A stretch of DNA of 50,411 nucleotides from an uncultured Spirochaetota bacterium. GTDB taxonomy: Bacteria; Spirochaetota; UBA4802; UBA5550. The stretch lies in contig CALMRZ010000092.1 of NCBI GenBank assembly GCA_937872225.1, positions 1-50,411 of the forward strand. The letters are read 5' to 3'. The notes under the pieces were generated by a model. The model did not search any database. It saw only the letters and a program-made list of their open reading frames with translations, and was not told the DNA's origin. The position numbers and the translations under genes are program-made. Numbering within the stretch: position 1 is the first letter of the stretch; each line of letters begins with the position of its first letter. This document shows positions 27,852 to 34,862 of this stretch, piece after piece.

Positions 27852-29450
27852 TCAGTTTATTCCGGCGGCGACATTCCCGCCGACGGGACCGATGAGCGAT
27901 TGCTCCTCTTTCGTGGCATATTTTGCCAGGTCATACCCGAGCCCGAGGGGATACGGGTGCGTCCGCGCCACATCGCCGAACCGTTCCAGCAGGGATGCGT
28001 AGGTGTTGTTCCGGAACTCCTCGGGAATGGCATATCCGCTCCGCACGAGGCCCATGTCCCGCGCCGCCCTGAAGAGGTCCTCCTGGAAGGCGGAATCGGC
28101 CAGCTCAATCATGGCAATGGCCCGCTCTTCGATCGACGCGAACCTGAGCTGCCGCCATCCGTATTCCGTGACCACGCAGTCCATCTTGTTGCGGGTGACG
28201 GCCACCACGTTCCGCAGGACCGGCACGATGTTGCTCATGACCGGCTCCCCCGCGTCGTTCCTGAAAGAGCTCCGCAGGCAGAGGATCGACTTCCCCCCCT
28301 CGCTCTTCATGGCCGATTCCTGGAACTCGAACTGTCCGCCCATGCCGGTATACTGCACGAAGCGGTCATTCAGGAAAAACCCCTCCGACGAGGCCTGGCT
28401 GAAGAGGTCCATCTGGAGCGTGCTGTTGATCCCGTGAAATTTCGGGAGCTTGACGATGTGGTCCTTGTTGTTGGTCTCGTGCACCTCGGTCATCCAGACA
28501 TCGGGGTTGTCGTCTATGTACCGGTACAGGTCCTCGCCCCCGACCACGAAGGCCCCCGTGAGGAGCGCGCCCCGGCGGTCGCGGCGGGTGATGACGCCGT
28601 TGCGTATCAGATAGAGGAACGCCGGTGATATAAGCTCGGAATAGCCATTGATGCCGGTCCGTCCCTTGTTCACGAGCCAGTAGGCTATTGCGTCCGCCAT
28701 CTGCCCGATACCGATCTGGAGCGTCGCGCCGTCGGGAACCAGGTCCGCAACATAGCTCCCGATGGCGTGCTCCAGCACGGACAGCGGCTGGTGCGGCATG
28801 ATGAAGAGGGGCTCGCTCTGCTTCACCACGAAATCTATGCAGTCGTCGGGGATATCGGCGTTGCCGCGGCAGTAGGGCATAGCGTCGTTTTCCAGGAGCA
28901 TGACCGCGCCGTTGTTCCGTTTCACGTCGCGGATTGCCTGGAGCATCAAGTCCACGTTGGTCCCGCAGTTGTACCTGCCGTGCCGGCGGGACGCCTTCAT
29001 CACCACCATGTTCAGCCCCCGCGACCGGGCCGCCTCGCTGGTGTCCCTGAAATTCACCGCCAGGTAGTCGGACTGGATGCCGGGGAATTTCCTGCCCAGG
29101 CCCGGTGAATAATAATAGCTGTGATAGGTCAGGTACCGCGGCGGCTCCTCTCCCCGGGCGGCCGCGGCTTCGCATTCGTCAAAATAGCGGAAGGTGGTGT
29201 AATCCCTGAAGATTCGTTCGTAGATCGAGGCGAGGGCCTCCGCCCGGGGACTGCCGGCGGGCCGGGGCTTTTCCAGGGTCAGGGCCGCTATGACGGAAAA
29301 ATCGATCTCTCCTTTTTTCGCGTGTTCAGACAGGGCGTTCAGGTAGGCGTTCCCGGAACCGACCCCTATGGGGGTCATGGCGAAAATCCTTCTGCCTAGT
29401 TTCCGGACTGCAAGGGCGGCCGCTTCATTGACATTTGCGCACAGTATCAT
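27852..29450 (-). CDS. acetyl-CoA hydrolase/transferase family protein (CoA-transferase)
   Basis: The family moves CoA between acyl groups through a glutamyl-CoA intermediate. The C-terminal domain shows GIGQMADAIAYWLV, then GINGYSELISPAFLYL with the probable catalytic Glu272, GGEDLYRYIDDNPD and FVQYTGMGGQFEF, all as in acetyl-CoA hydrolase/4-hydroxybutyrate CoA-transferase proteins. At 532 aa it is about 100 residues longer than the typical 430-residue enzymes. I start at ATG 29450, six bases after GGAGG; a GTG one codon upstream is too close to that site. A good promoter lies at 29486-29514. Substrate cannot be assigned. Confidence 0.88.
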   Translation of the reverse strand: MILCANVNEAAALAVRKLGRRIFAMTPIGVGSGNAYLNALSEHAKKGEIDFSVIAALTLEKPRPAGSPRAEALASIYERIFRDYTTFRYFDECEAAAARGEEPPRYLTYHSYYYSPGLGRKFPGIQSDYLAVNFRDTSEAARSRGLNMVVMKASRRHGRYNCGTNVDLMLQAIRDVKRNNGAVMLLENDAMPYCRGNADIPDDCIDFVVKQSEPLFIMPHQPLSVLEHAIGSYVADLVPDGATLQIGIGQMADAIAYWLVNKGRTGINGYSELISPAFLYLIRNGVITRRDRRGALLTGAFVVGGEDLYRYIDDNPDVWMTEVHETNNKDHIVKLPKFHGINSTLQMDLFSQASSEGFFLNDRFVQYTGMGGQFEFQESAMKSEGGKSILCLRSSFRNDAGEPVMSNIVPVLRNVVAVTRNKMDCVVTEYGWRQLRFASIEERAIAMIELADSAFQEDLFRAARDMGLVRSGYAIPEEFRNNTYASLLERFGDVARTHPYPLGLGYDLAKYATKEEQSLIGPVGGNVAAGIN

Positions 29451-29485
29451 CACATACCTCCAGAGAGATACGGACGCCCTCTTCC

Positions 29486-29514
29486 ATTAGAGTTTACGCT
29501 ACTTTATGCGTCAA
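29486..29514 (-). promoter_or_regulatory. sigma-70-type promoter for the CoA-transferase gene
   Basis: On the minus strand TTGACG (29514-29509) and TCTAAT (29491-29486) are separated by 17 bases, each five of six to consensus. It lies 36 bases upstream of the start. Confidence 0.65.
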
Positions 29515-29550
29515 GTCAAACATTTGGACTAATGACCAATTTTTTATTTA

Positions 29551-29623
29551 TGGGCACCTTTAAAAATTAGAATTTTCAAAATAGTAACATTAAACATTCT
29601 AATTTTTACATTAATAGTGCCCA
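29551..29623. repeat. 73-base palindromic element
   Basis: TGGGCAC (29551-29557) pairs with GTGCCCA (29617-29623) and AAAAATTAGAAT (29562-29573) with ATTCTAATTTTT (29596-29607), both perfectly. The ends are GC-rich and the inside very AT-rich. It lies between the zinc-ribbon gene and the CoA-transferase promoter. It may be a small palindromic mobile repeat or form a transcript hairpin past the zinc-ribbon gene's upstream neighbour; no gene is inside. Confidence 0.6.
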
Positions 29624-29655
29624 CAAGGGAATATCAAGTTTTGATTTTTCGAGGT

Positions 29656-30384
29656 TCACTTATTATACTTCGCCACGGCGTAGGCAACGGCAGCCGGCCA
29701 GAAAATGAAAAGGAGCAGGATAAAAACAGGGAGGGAAAAATCCTTTCTGGCGCCGGGGGCCGCGGGTGCTCCCTGACCGGCTCCGGCCTGAACGGAATCC
29801 CGAATATCCTGGTCTTTGATGCCTTCCAGGACCGTTCTTCTCATTTCTTTCCACCGGTCTGCGGCCACAGCAGTGCCGCAATAGGGGCATTTCGGCGGCT
29901 CTTCCTGCGAGGCGGGAAAACTCCTGGAAATGCCGCTCCCGCACCGGTCACACCGGTCCACGAGGACCATCTTCTTGTGGAGCCGGCCGTCTATGATCCG
30001 GTCCGACCCCCGGTCCAGCACGTAATACCCGAGACCGCGGCGGTTGATAAGGAGCAGGGCCCACTCCACCGTCCGGCGGCCGTACCCGGTGCTGGCCATC
30101 AGGTCCGCCACCGGAGCTTCCTGCGCCAGTTCCATCTTGTGCAGGATCGCCGCAGCGACCTGTTCCTTGGCGCGGAAATGGTACCCGATCATCAGAAAAA
30201 GGGCTGCCGGGATGAAAAGCGATGCCGTGGCCACGAAAAGAGTATCGGACCGATCAGGAGATGGCTGTTTCAGCATGGCGGACAGGGCGGTCCCGCCGGT
30301 AAGGATAAAGAGCAGGAGAAAGACGTACCCGACCTTTATAAGAACATCATCAATGCGGTAAAGGTTGTAGCGTTCACCGTCCAT
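29656..30384 (-). CDS. membrane protein with winged-helix-like and zinc-ribbon segments
   Basis: Two hydrophobic segments near the N-terminus (VGYVFLLLFILTGGTAL and LFVATASLFIPAALFLMIGY), then a soluble part (residues 75-190) and a last hydrophobic segment (FSLPVFILLLFIFWPAAVAYAV). The soluble part includes PVADLMASTGYGRRTVEWAL, which reads like a small helix-turn-helix, and CDRCG ... CPYCG, a zinc ribbon. No named family is recognised. It begins seven bases after the stop of hisF, so the two share a transcript. Confidence 0.7.
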   Translation of the reverse strand: MDGERYNLYRIDDVLIKVGYVFLLLFILTGGTALSAMLKQPSPDRSDTLFVATASLFIPAALFLMIGYHFRAKEQVAAAILHKMELAQEAPVADLMASTGYGRRTVEWALLLINRRGLGYYVLDRGSDRIIDGRLHKKMVLVDRCDRCGSGISRSFPASQEEPPKCPYCGTAVAADRWKEMRRTVLEGIKDQDIRDSVQAGAGQGAPAAPGARKDFSLPVFILLLFIFWPAAVAYAVAKYNK

Positions 30385-30391
30385 GGCATTA

Positions 30392-31157
30392 TCAGAGGAT
30401 CACCTCCAGCCCCTTCTCCTTAAGATATTGTTTCACCTGCCTGATGCTGAAGGTGCGGAAATGGAACACCGACGCCGCGAGGAGTATCTGCGCGCCGCCC
30501 TTGACGGCGCCTTCGTAGAAATGTTCCAGCTTCCCCGCGCCTCCCGAGGCGATGACCGGCACCTTCACCGCGTCCGCCACGGCCCTGGTGAATTCCAGGT
30601 CGTATCCCGCCAGGGTGCCGTCGCCGTCCATGCTGGTGGGGAGCACGCACCCGACCCCGGCCGCGTCGCAGGCGCCGGCCCATTCGATGGCGTCCTTCCC
30701 GACCGGCGTTGTTCCGCCGGAGACCACCAGCTCGAATCCCGACGGCATCGCTTTGTTCCGCCGTGCGTCTATGGCGATCACGATCCTGTCGGAACCGAAT
30801 TCCTTCACCGCCCGCTTCATCAGGTCAGGGCTGTTCACCACGGCGCTGTTCATGGACACCTTCGCGGCACCGGCCTCAAGCACCATCTCGATATCCTCAA
30901 GGCTGTTAATGCCGCCATCCCACCGTGAGGGGGATGGTGATGGCCGATGAGACCTGCTTCACCCATTCAAGCCTGGTCTTGCGGTTTTCAACGGTCGCGG
31001 CTATATCAAGCATGGCCAGCTCGTCGGCGCCTTCCTTCTCGTAAAAGGCCGCGTTCTGCACCGGATCGCCGGCGTCGCGCAGGTTTACAAAATTTATCCC
31101 CTTGACGACCCTTCCCTCTTTCATGTCAAGGCAGGGCATTATCTTTATTGTTTCCAT
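30392..31157 (-). pseudogene. hisF: imidazole glycerol phosphate synthase subunit HisF, frameshifted
   Basis: Two adjoining frames together make a whole HisF. The first (from ATG 31157) reads [17 protein letters not shown] with catalytic Asp11 and runs to IPLTVG; the second carries [27 protein letters not shown] (second catalytic Asp), TSMDGDGTLAGYD and IASGGAGKLEHF. The break is one extra base in the glycine codons of TVGGG (plus-strand A at about 30917). Removing it restores GTGGGAGGCGGCATTAAC. All key residues are kept, so the break is either recent or a sequencing error. Start supported by GCGAGGA. No other his genes are nearby, so it may be a HisF-like protein of another pathway. Confidence 0.88.
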
Positions 31158-31383
31158 GGTATTCCTCGCCTGTTTTCAATGGTATCGCTCAACAGTACCG
31201 TACCCCCGCGGAAAGTCAAGAGAAGATTTCGGTCTTGCATGGTGCATCTGGATCAATTTTAAATCTTGACAGAAAATTATTCTTCTCCGGAAATACACCG
31301 GACATGATCCGGCGGGCGATTATAAACAGATCGGCGGCTCCGGGTCTTAACAGTCCCCTTGCCGGGAACAAAAGGAGCGTCCT

Positions 31384-32112
31384 ATGGATCTGCATAAAAT
31401 CATATATCTTCTCTGGCCCATCAAGGGACAGGACAAGGCCAAGACCCGCGAGATCCTTCTGCGCGACCTGGCGACGCGCCTTATCGGCTCCGGCGCCGAA
31501 CGACTCACCATGGACATAGCGGACCCGGAAGCGGACATCAAGTCCCCGGCGCCGAAACTCTACAGCGGTGATCCCATCTGCGCCCTGGTCAACGTGTGGG
31601 TCGAGGACCTGGGCAAGAGGAGGAACATCGAGGACATGCTCCGGTATGCGGGCTTTAATATCGCCGGCTATCTCGTCGAGGAATCCATTTACACGGAATA
31701 CGGCGGGAACCGCCACGCCAAGCCGCGGGACTGGGCCGACGGCAAACGCTCGCCGGGAGTCACCATGGTCACCCTGATGGAGCGGCCCCGGCGGTTCACC
31801 CGCGACGAGTGGGTAAAGCGCTGGCACGGCATCATGTCGCCGGTATCGGAAGAGATACAGCCCCGGACGCGGTATGTCCGCAACCTGGTGATCGAGTCTA
31901 TCACCCCCGGCGCCCTTCCCTTTGAGGGGATCGTGGAAGAGGCCTGGCCTTCAAAAGAGCATGTTTCGAACAAGTATCTTTTTTACGGGGCAACCAACCC
32001 GGTGCAGCTCGTGAAGAACATGATCAAGATTCTGAAGGCGGTGAAATCCTTCCTTGACCTCAGGCGCATACGCACCACCGTGATGAGCGAATACCTCATC
32101 AAGACAAAGTAA
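31384..32112 (+). CDS. EthD-domain-like protein (dimeric alpha/beta barrel)
   Basis: The C-terminal half contains RPRRFTRDEWVKRWHGIMSP followed by QPRTRYVRNLV, like the EthD signature (F-T-R-E-E-F...W...H...P...RY). The N-terminal half (LHKIIYLLWPIKGQDKAKTR) may be a second ferredoxin-like unit of the same fold. Soluble, 242 aa. An AAAGGAG lies about 8 bases upstream. EthD-type proteins bind small molecules or act as isomerases; the role here is unknown. TTGACA at 31266-31271 may belong to its promoter but has no good -10. Confidence 0.65.
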   Translation: MDLHKIIYLLWPIKGQDKAKTREILLRDLATRLIGSGAERLTMDIADPEADIKSPAPKLYSGDPICALVNVWVEDLGKRRNIEDMLRYAGFNIAGYLVEESIYTEYGGNRHAKPRDWADGKRSPGVTMVTLMERPRRFTRDEWVKRWHGIMSPVSEEIQPRTRYVRNLVIESITPGALPFEGIVEEAWPSKEHVSNKYLFYGATNPVQLVKNMIKILKAVKSFLDLRRIRTTVMSEYLIKTK

Positions 32113-32187
32113 CCGACATAATCAACCATCCGGCGGAAGCAGTCATTGAAGCGTCGTCCCCGCCGGATACCAGTGTTAAATTAATAT

Positions 32188-32216
32188 TTGACATCGGCGC
32201 TGTTCCTCACTACATG
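32188..32216 (+). promoter_or_regulatory. candidate promoter for the small lipoprotein
   Basis: TTGACA (32188-32193) with TACATG (32211-32216) at 17 bases, 56 bases upstream of the gene. The -35 is perfect, the -10 weak. Confidence 0.35.
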
Positions 32217-32271
32217 ATTATTATAGTCGCTGTTATACATAACACCGCAATGCCAATCAGGGGTGCCCTCT

Positions 32272-32727
32272 ATGCATAACGTACGGTTTCTCATGATCAT
32301 ATCATTGGTTCTGTCGATGGGATTTCTGGCATGCTCTACCGAAACAAAAAAAACCGCCGCCGGCCCCCCGTCCCCGACCCTCGTCGGCAGGTGGGAAGGC
32401 GTCGACCGGACCGGCAAGCCCGGGGCCTTCCACTTTTTCGAGGACGGTACGGTCATACTCATCATTGACGGCAAACCCCTGGGAGGTCCAGATTCCAGCG
32501 GCATCGGCAGGCTCAGGTATAACGCGGATTACGCCAAGGATCCGATAGAGCTTGACATAATCGGGATCGATGCAAACGGCGTGGAGCGCGGCAAGATCCT
32601 GATGATAGTACAATTCATGACACGGGACAGGATCAAGATACGGACGCATTTCAACGATGCCCGGCCGAGGGATTTCAACGAGGAAACCATCGACGACACC
32701 ATCCTGCTGGACCGCAAAGCGGACTGA
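32272..32727 (+). CDS. small lipoprotein, 151 aa
   Basis: The N-terminus is a lipoprotein signal with lipobox GFLACS, so the mature protein is lipid-anchored. The body starts LVGRWEGVDRTGKPGAFHFF and goes on to DGTVILIIDGK and ELDIIGIDANG, a pattern like lipocalin-type small beta proteins of unknown function. I start at ATG 32272; an in-frame GTG at 32263 overlaps the likely ribosome binding site AGGGGTG. The leader CAATCAGGGGTG is shared with the gene at 34289. Confidence 0.8.
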   Translation: MHNVRFLMIISLVLSMGFLACSTETKKTAAGPPSPTLVGRWEGVDRTGKPGAFHFFEDGTVILIIDGKPLGGPDSSGIGRLRYNADYAKDPIELDIIGIDANGVERGKILMIVQFMTRDRIKIRTHFNDARPRDFNEETIDDTILLDRKAD

Positions 32728-32735
32728 TTCCGGTC

Positions 32736-33869
32736 CTAACCCTCATTTCCGAACAGCCGGTCAATGATACGCCGTGACCAGTCCGTCGTGCTCAGGGAGA
32801 TCATCAGGTTGAATAACGGACTGTTGATCATGTTCCTGAATAACGTTGCCCTCCTGAGACGGAAATTGAATGCCTTCTTGCACATGAATTCATATTCGGC
32901 AAGTGAACTCTCATCGGGCATGCCGTCGCGCCCCCCGGCATAGGCCTTCATGACCGCGTCCGCGGCGAGGACCCCGCTTTCCATGGCATAGGATATTCCC
33001 TCGGCCGTGGCGGGGTTGCAGAGCCGCGCCGCCTCGCCGGCGTAGAGCATCCTCCCGGCGTACACGTCCTTCACCGATCCGGCGGTATTGATGACGAAGG
33101 AATAGCTTTTCCCCGCCCGTTCGGCTTCCTTCAGCCGCCGCGCGTAGTGCTTTTCCAGGAACTCATCAAAGACATCGGCAACGTTCCTCCCCCGGAGCCT
33201 GTCCTGGTAAAGGCAGATGCCGATATTGACCATGCCGTCTCCTTCGGGAAAGACCCAGCCGTAATGGGGCAGCAGGTCCCTGTCGAAGACCATCTCCATG
33301 GTCCCCTCTTCAATATCGAAATTCCTCCACCACCCGATCCGCGAGGCGATCAGTCTGAGGGGCCGCCGGTCGGCGAAATACCGTTCCCTAAACTCCCGGT
33401 TCCTGCCTCCGTTGGCCAGTATGGTCACCTCCGCCTCAATGGACCGGCCGCCGTCCCGGGCTCCGACGACCCTGCCCCGGCCATCCCGCATGAGTTCTCT
33501 CACGGTAAAACCGGGAACAAACCGGGCCCCCAGCGCCCGGGCCCGGTCAAGGAGGGCGGCATCGAAAACGCGCCTGTTGATGGTCATGGCCTTCAGGCCG
33601 GTGGTCATGATGATATTCTGGCCCCCGGGACCCACGAAGCGCACCCGGCTCATCCGGGCACTCGGCCTGAGTTCGGCGAGCAGGTCCTCCATTCCCATCC
33701 TCTGTATAAAACGCATCGAAGAGGGGGCTATGCCGCCGGCGCACGGCTTCAGGCGGGGAAAATCAGATCTGTCGGCCAGGATAAAATCATGAAACCCCCC
33801 GCTCGCCAGCCGGTACGCGGCCATGCTCCCCGCCGGCCCCGCCCCGATTATTAAAATTTTTGTTTTCAT
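32736..33869 (-). CDS. geranylgeranyl reductase-family FAD-dependent oxidoreductase
   Basis: N-terminal FAD site IIGAGPAGSMAAYRLA, the family motif KPCAGGI (residues about 43-49; usually PCGGG), and LYAGEAARLCNPATAEGISY, which is the second FAD/DG-like block, all agree with the geranylgeranyl reductase family. Enzymes of this group reduce prenyl chains of archaeal lipids, menaquinone or chlorophyll; in bacteria the substrates vary. Start at ATG 33869 (MKTKILIIG) chosen over the longer frame. The 377-residue length is normal. Confidence 0.85.
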   Translation of the reverse strand: MKTKILIIGAGPAGSMAAYRLASGGFHDFILADRSDFPRLKPCAGGIAPSSMRFIQRMGMEDLLAELRPSARMSRVRFVGPGGQNIIMTTGLKAMTINRRVFDAALLDRARALGARFVPGFTVRELMRDGRGRVVGARDGGRSIEAEVTILANGGRNREFRERYFADRRPLRLIASRIGWWRNFDIEEGTMEMVFDRDLLPHYGWVFPEGDGMVNIGICLYQDRLRGRNVADVFDEFLEKHYARRLKEAERAGKSYSFVINTAGSVKDVYAGRMLYAGEAARLCNPATAEGISYAMESGVLAADAVMKAYAGGRDGMPDESSLAEYEFMCKKAFNFRLRRATLFRNMINSPLFNLMISLSTTDWSRRIIDRLFGNEG

Positions 33870-33960
33870 GCTATTGTTCACGCCAGTACGGACCTTCAAC
33901 CCGGAGTGTCACCTGAAATCTGAAGATTGTATAATTTCATCATAATGTGTCAAGCAATTG

Positions 33961-33990
33961 GCAGCCCCCGTCCCCCCGGGGGTGCACGTG
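33961..33990. repeat. GC-rich hairpin repeat, left arm of pair 4
   Basis: It reads GCAGCCCCCGTCCCCCCGGG then GGTGCACGTG. It is inverted relative to 34124-34153 and the pair encloses the MITE-like unit at 34023-34106. Confidence 0.7.
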
Positions 33991-34022
33991 GCGTGCAACC
34001 GTATACCGCCTTGCTTCATCAA

Positions 34023-34106
34023 TGTCATTTCAAAGGAACGGAACGAACGAAAAATTTTTATTGCTGTTATAAAAGATTTATCACCCCTCCGCGGCTTGAA
34101 ATGACA
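34023..34106. mobile_element. second MITE-like element with TGTCAT ends
   Basis: TGTCATTTCAA (34023-34033) and TTGAAATGACA (34096-34106) are perfect 11-base terminal inverted repeats of an 84-base AT-rich unit without coding capacity. It shares the outermost TGTCAT with the unit at 12402-12536 but the inner arms differ (AAGGAACGGAACGAACGA here). It sits between the arms of GC-repeat pair 4. Confidence 0.75.
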
Positions 34107-34123
34107 ATGGAGCCATGTTCCTA

Positions 34124-34153
34124 GTGCATGCCCCTTCAGGGGCAGGGGGGATC
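34124..34153. repeat. GC-rich hairpin repeat, right arm of pair 4
   Basis: It reads GTGCATGCCCCTTCAGGGGC then AGGGGGGATC. Its reverse complement resembles 12338-12368 closely (CCCCCCTG-CCCC-TGA-GGGG-CA). Confidence 0.7.
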
Positions 34154-34192
34154 ATCGAGGAACGCGCACCATCCTTCAACATTAAAAAATCA

Positions 34193-34222
34193 TTGACTTT
34201 ATTCATTATGTCACCGTAGCAT
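34193..34222 (+). promoter_or_regulatory. candidate promoter for the charged protein gene
   Basis: TTGACT (34193-34198) and TAGCAT (34217-34222) at 18 bases, 67 bases upstream of the start. The remainder of this gap after 34153 shows nothing else. Confidence 0.4.
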
Positions 34223-34288
34223 AGGTACGACAGGTCAGCGTCAGCTAATACCGGGCCGCATCAACAGCACGACAATCAGGGGTGTACT

Positions 34289-34861
34289 ATGAAGGTTATC
34301 CATGTAATAAAGCGCATCGAGGAAATCGATAACGACATCAGGGAATTGAAAAAGCTCGAAAAATCGGTGAAGAGGAACAAGTCGTTCACCACCCCGATTT
34401 TCATGTCGATAGAAAAACAGATCAACATACTCCTGGGCGACAGGATCAAAATGCTGGACCTGAAGATCGAGAATCCCCCCGAGGCGATGCGCAAGCAGCT
34501 CGAGGGGGACGAGGAGGAGGAAAAACCGGCTCCCCAGGCCAAGACCGCGCCCGAGCCTGAAAAAAAGAAAAAGGAACCGAAGCCGAAAAAGGTGGAGCCT
34601 GTTGAATCCATCGATGACGATGAAATACCGATGCTGACCCAGGACCAGATCGATGCCAAGATCGGCGCCCTGGAGATTGATAAAGAAAAGACCAGGACAC
34701 CGGCAGCCAGGAAGGACGCGGAAAAAAAGGCCGTCGACGACAGCAGCGTCAAAATACTCGATATCGCCCTGGAAAAGGGGACCCTGGGCGGCGACCTTGA
34801 CGACAAAAAGGACAAGGAAAAAAAGGTGAAATTCTTCCGCGACAACTTCCCGGTGGAATAG
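34289..34861 (+). CDS. highly charged coiled-coil protein, 190 aa
   Basis: Residues 3-65 (KRIEEIDNDIRELKKLEKSV and on) should form a coiled coil. Residues 70-115 are a low-complexity linker rich in Lys, Glu and Pro (EEEEKPAPQ, EKKKKEPKPKK). The C-terminal part is again charged and helical. No signal or membrane segment. I do not recognise a family. GGGGTG precedes the ATG. The gene converges on the adenylate cyclase gene with a one-base gap. Confidence 0.75.
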   Translation: MKVIHVIKRIEEIDNDIRELKKLEKSVKRNKSFTTPIFMSIEKQINILLGDRIKMLDLKIENPPEAMRKQLEGDEEEEKPAPQAKTAPEPEKKKKEPKPKKVEPVESIDDDEIPMLTQDQIDAKIGALEIDKEKTRTPAARKDAEKKAVDDSSVKILDIALEKGTLGGDLDDKKDKEKKVKFFRDNFPVE

Positions 34862-34862
34862 G

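Noticed and set aside
31216-31827. A 203-codon minus-strand frame opposite the EthD-like gene
   Set aside because: No start signals and no family; the plus-strand gene has a good ribosome binding site and the EthD motif.
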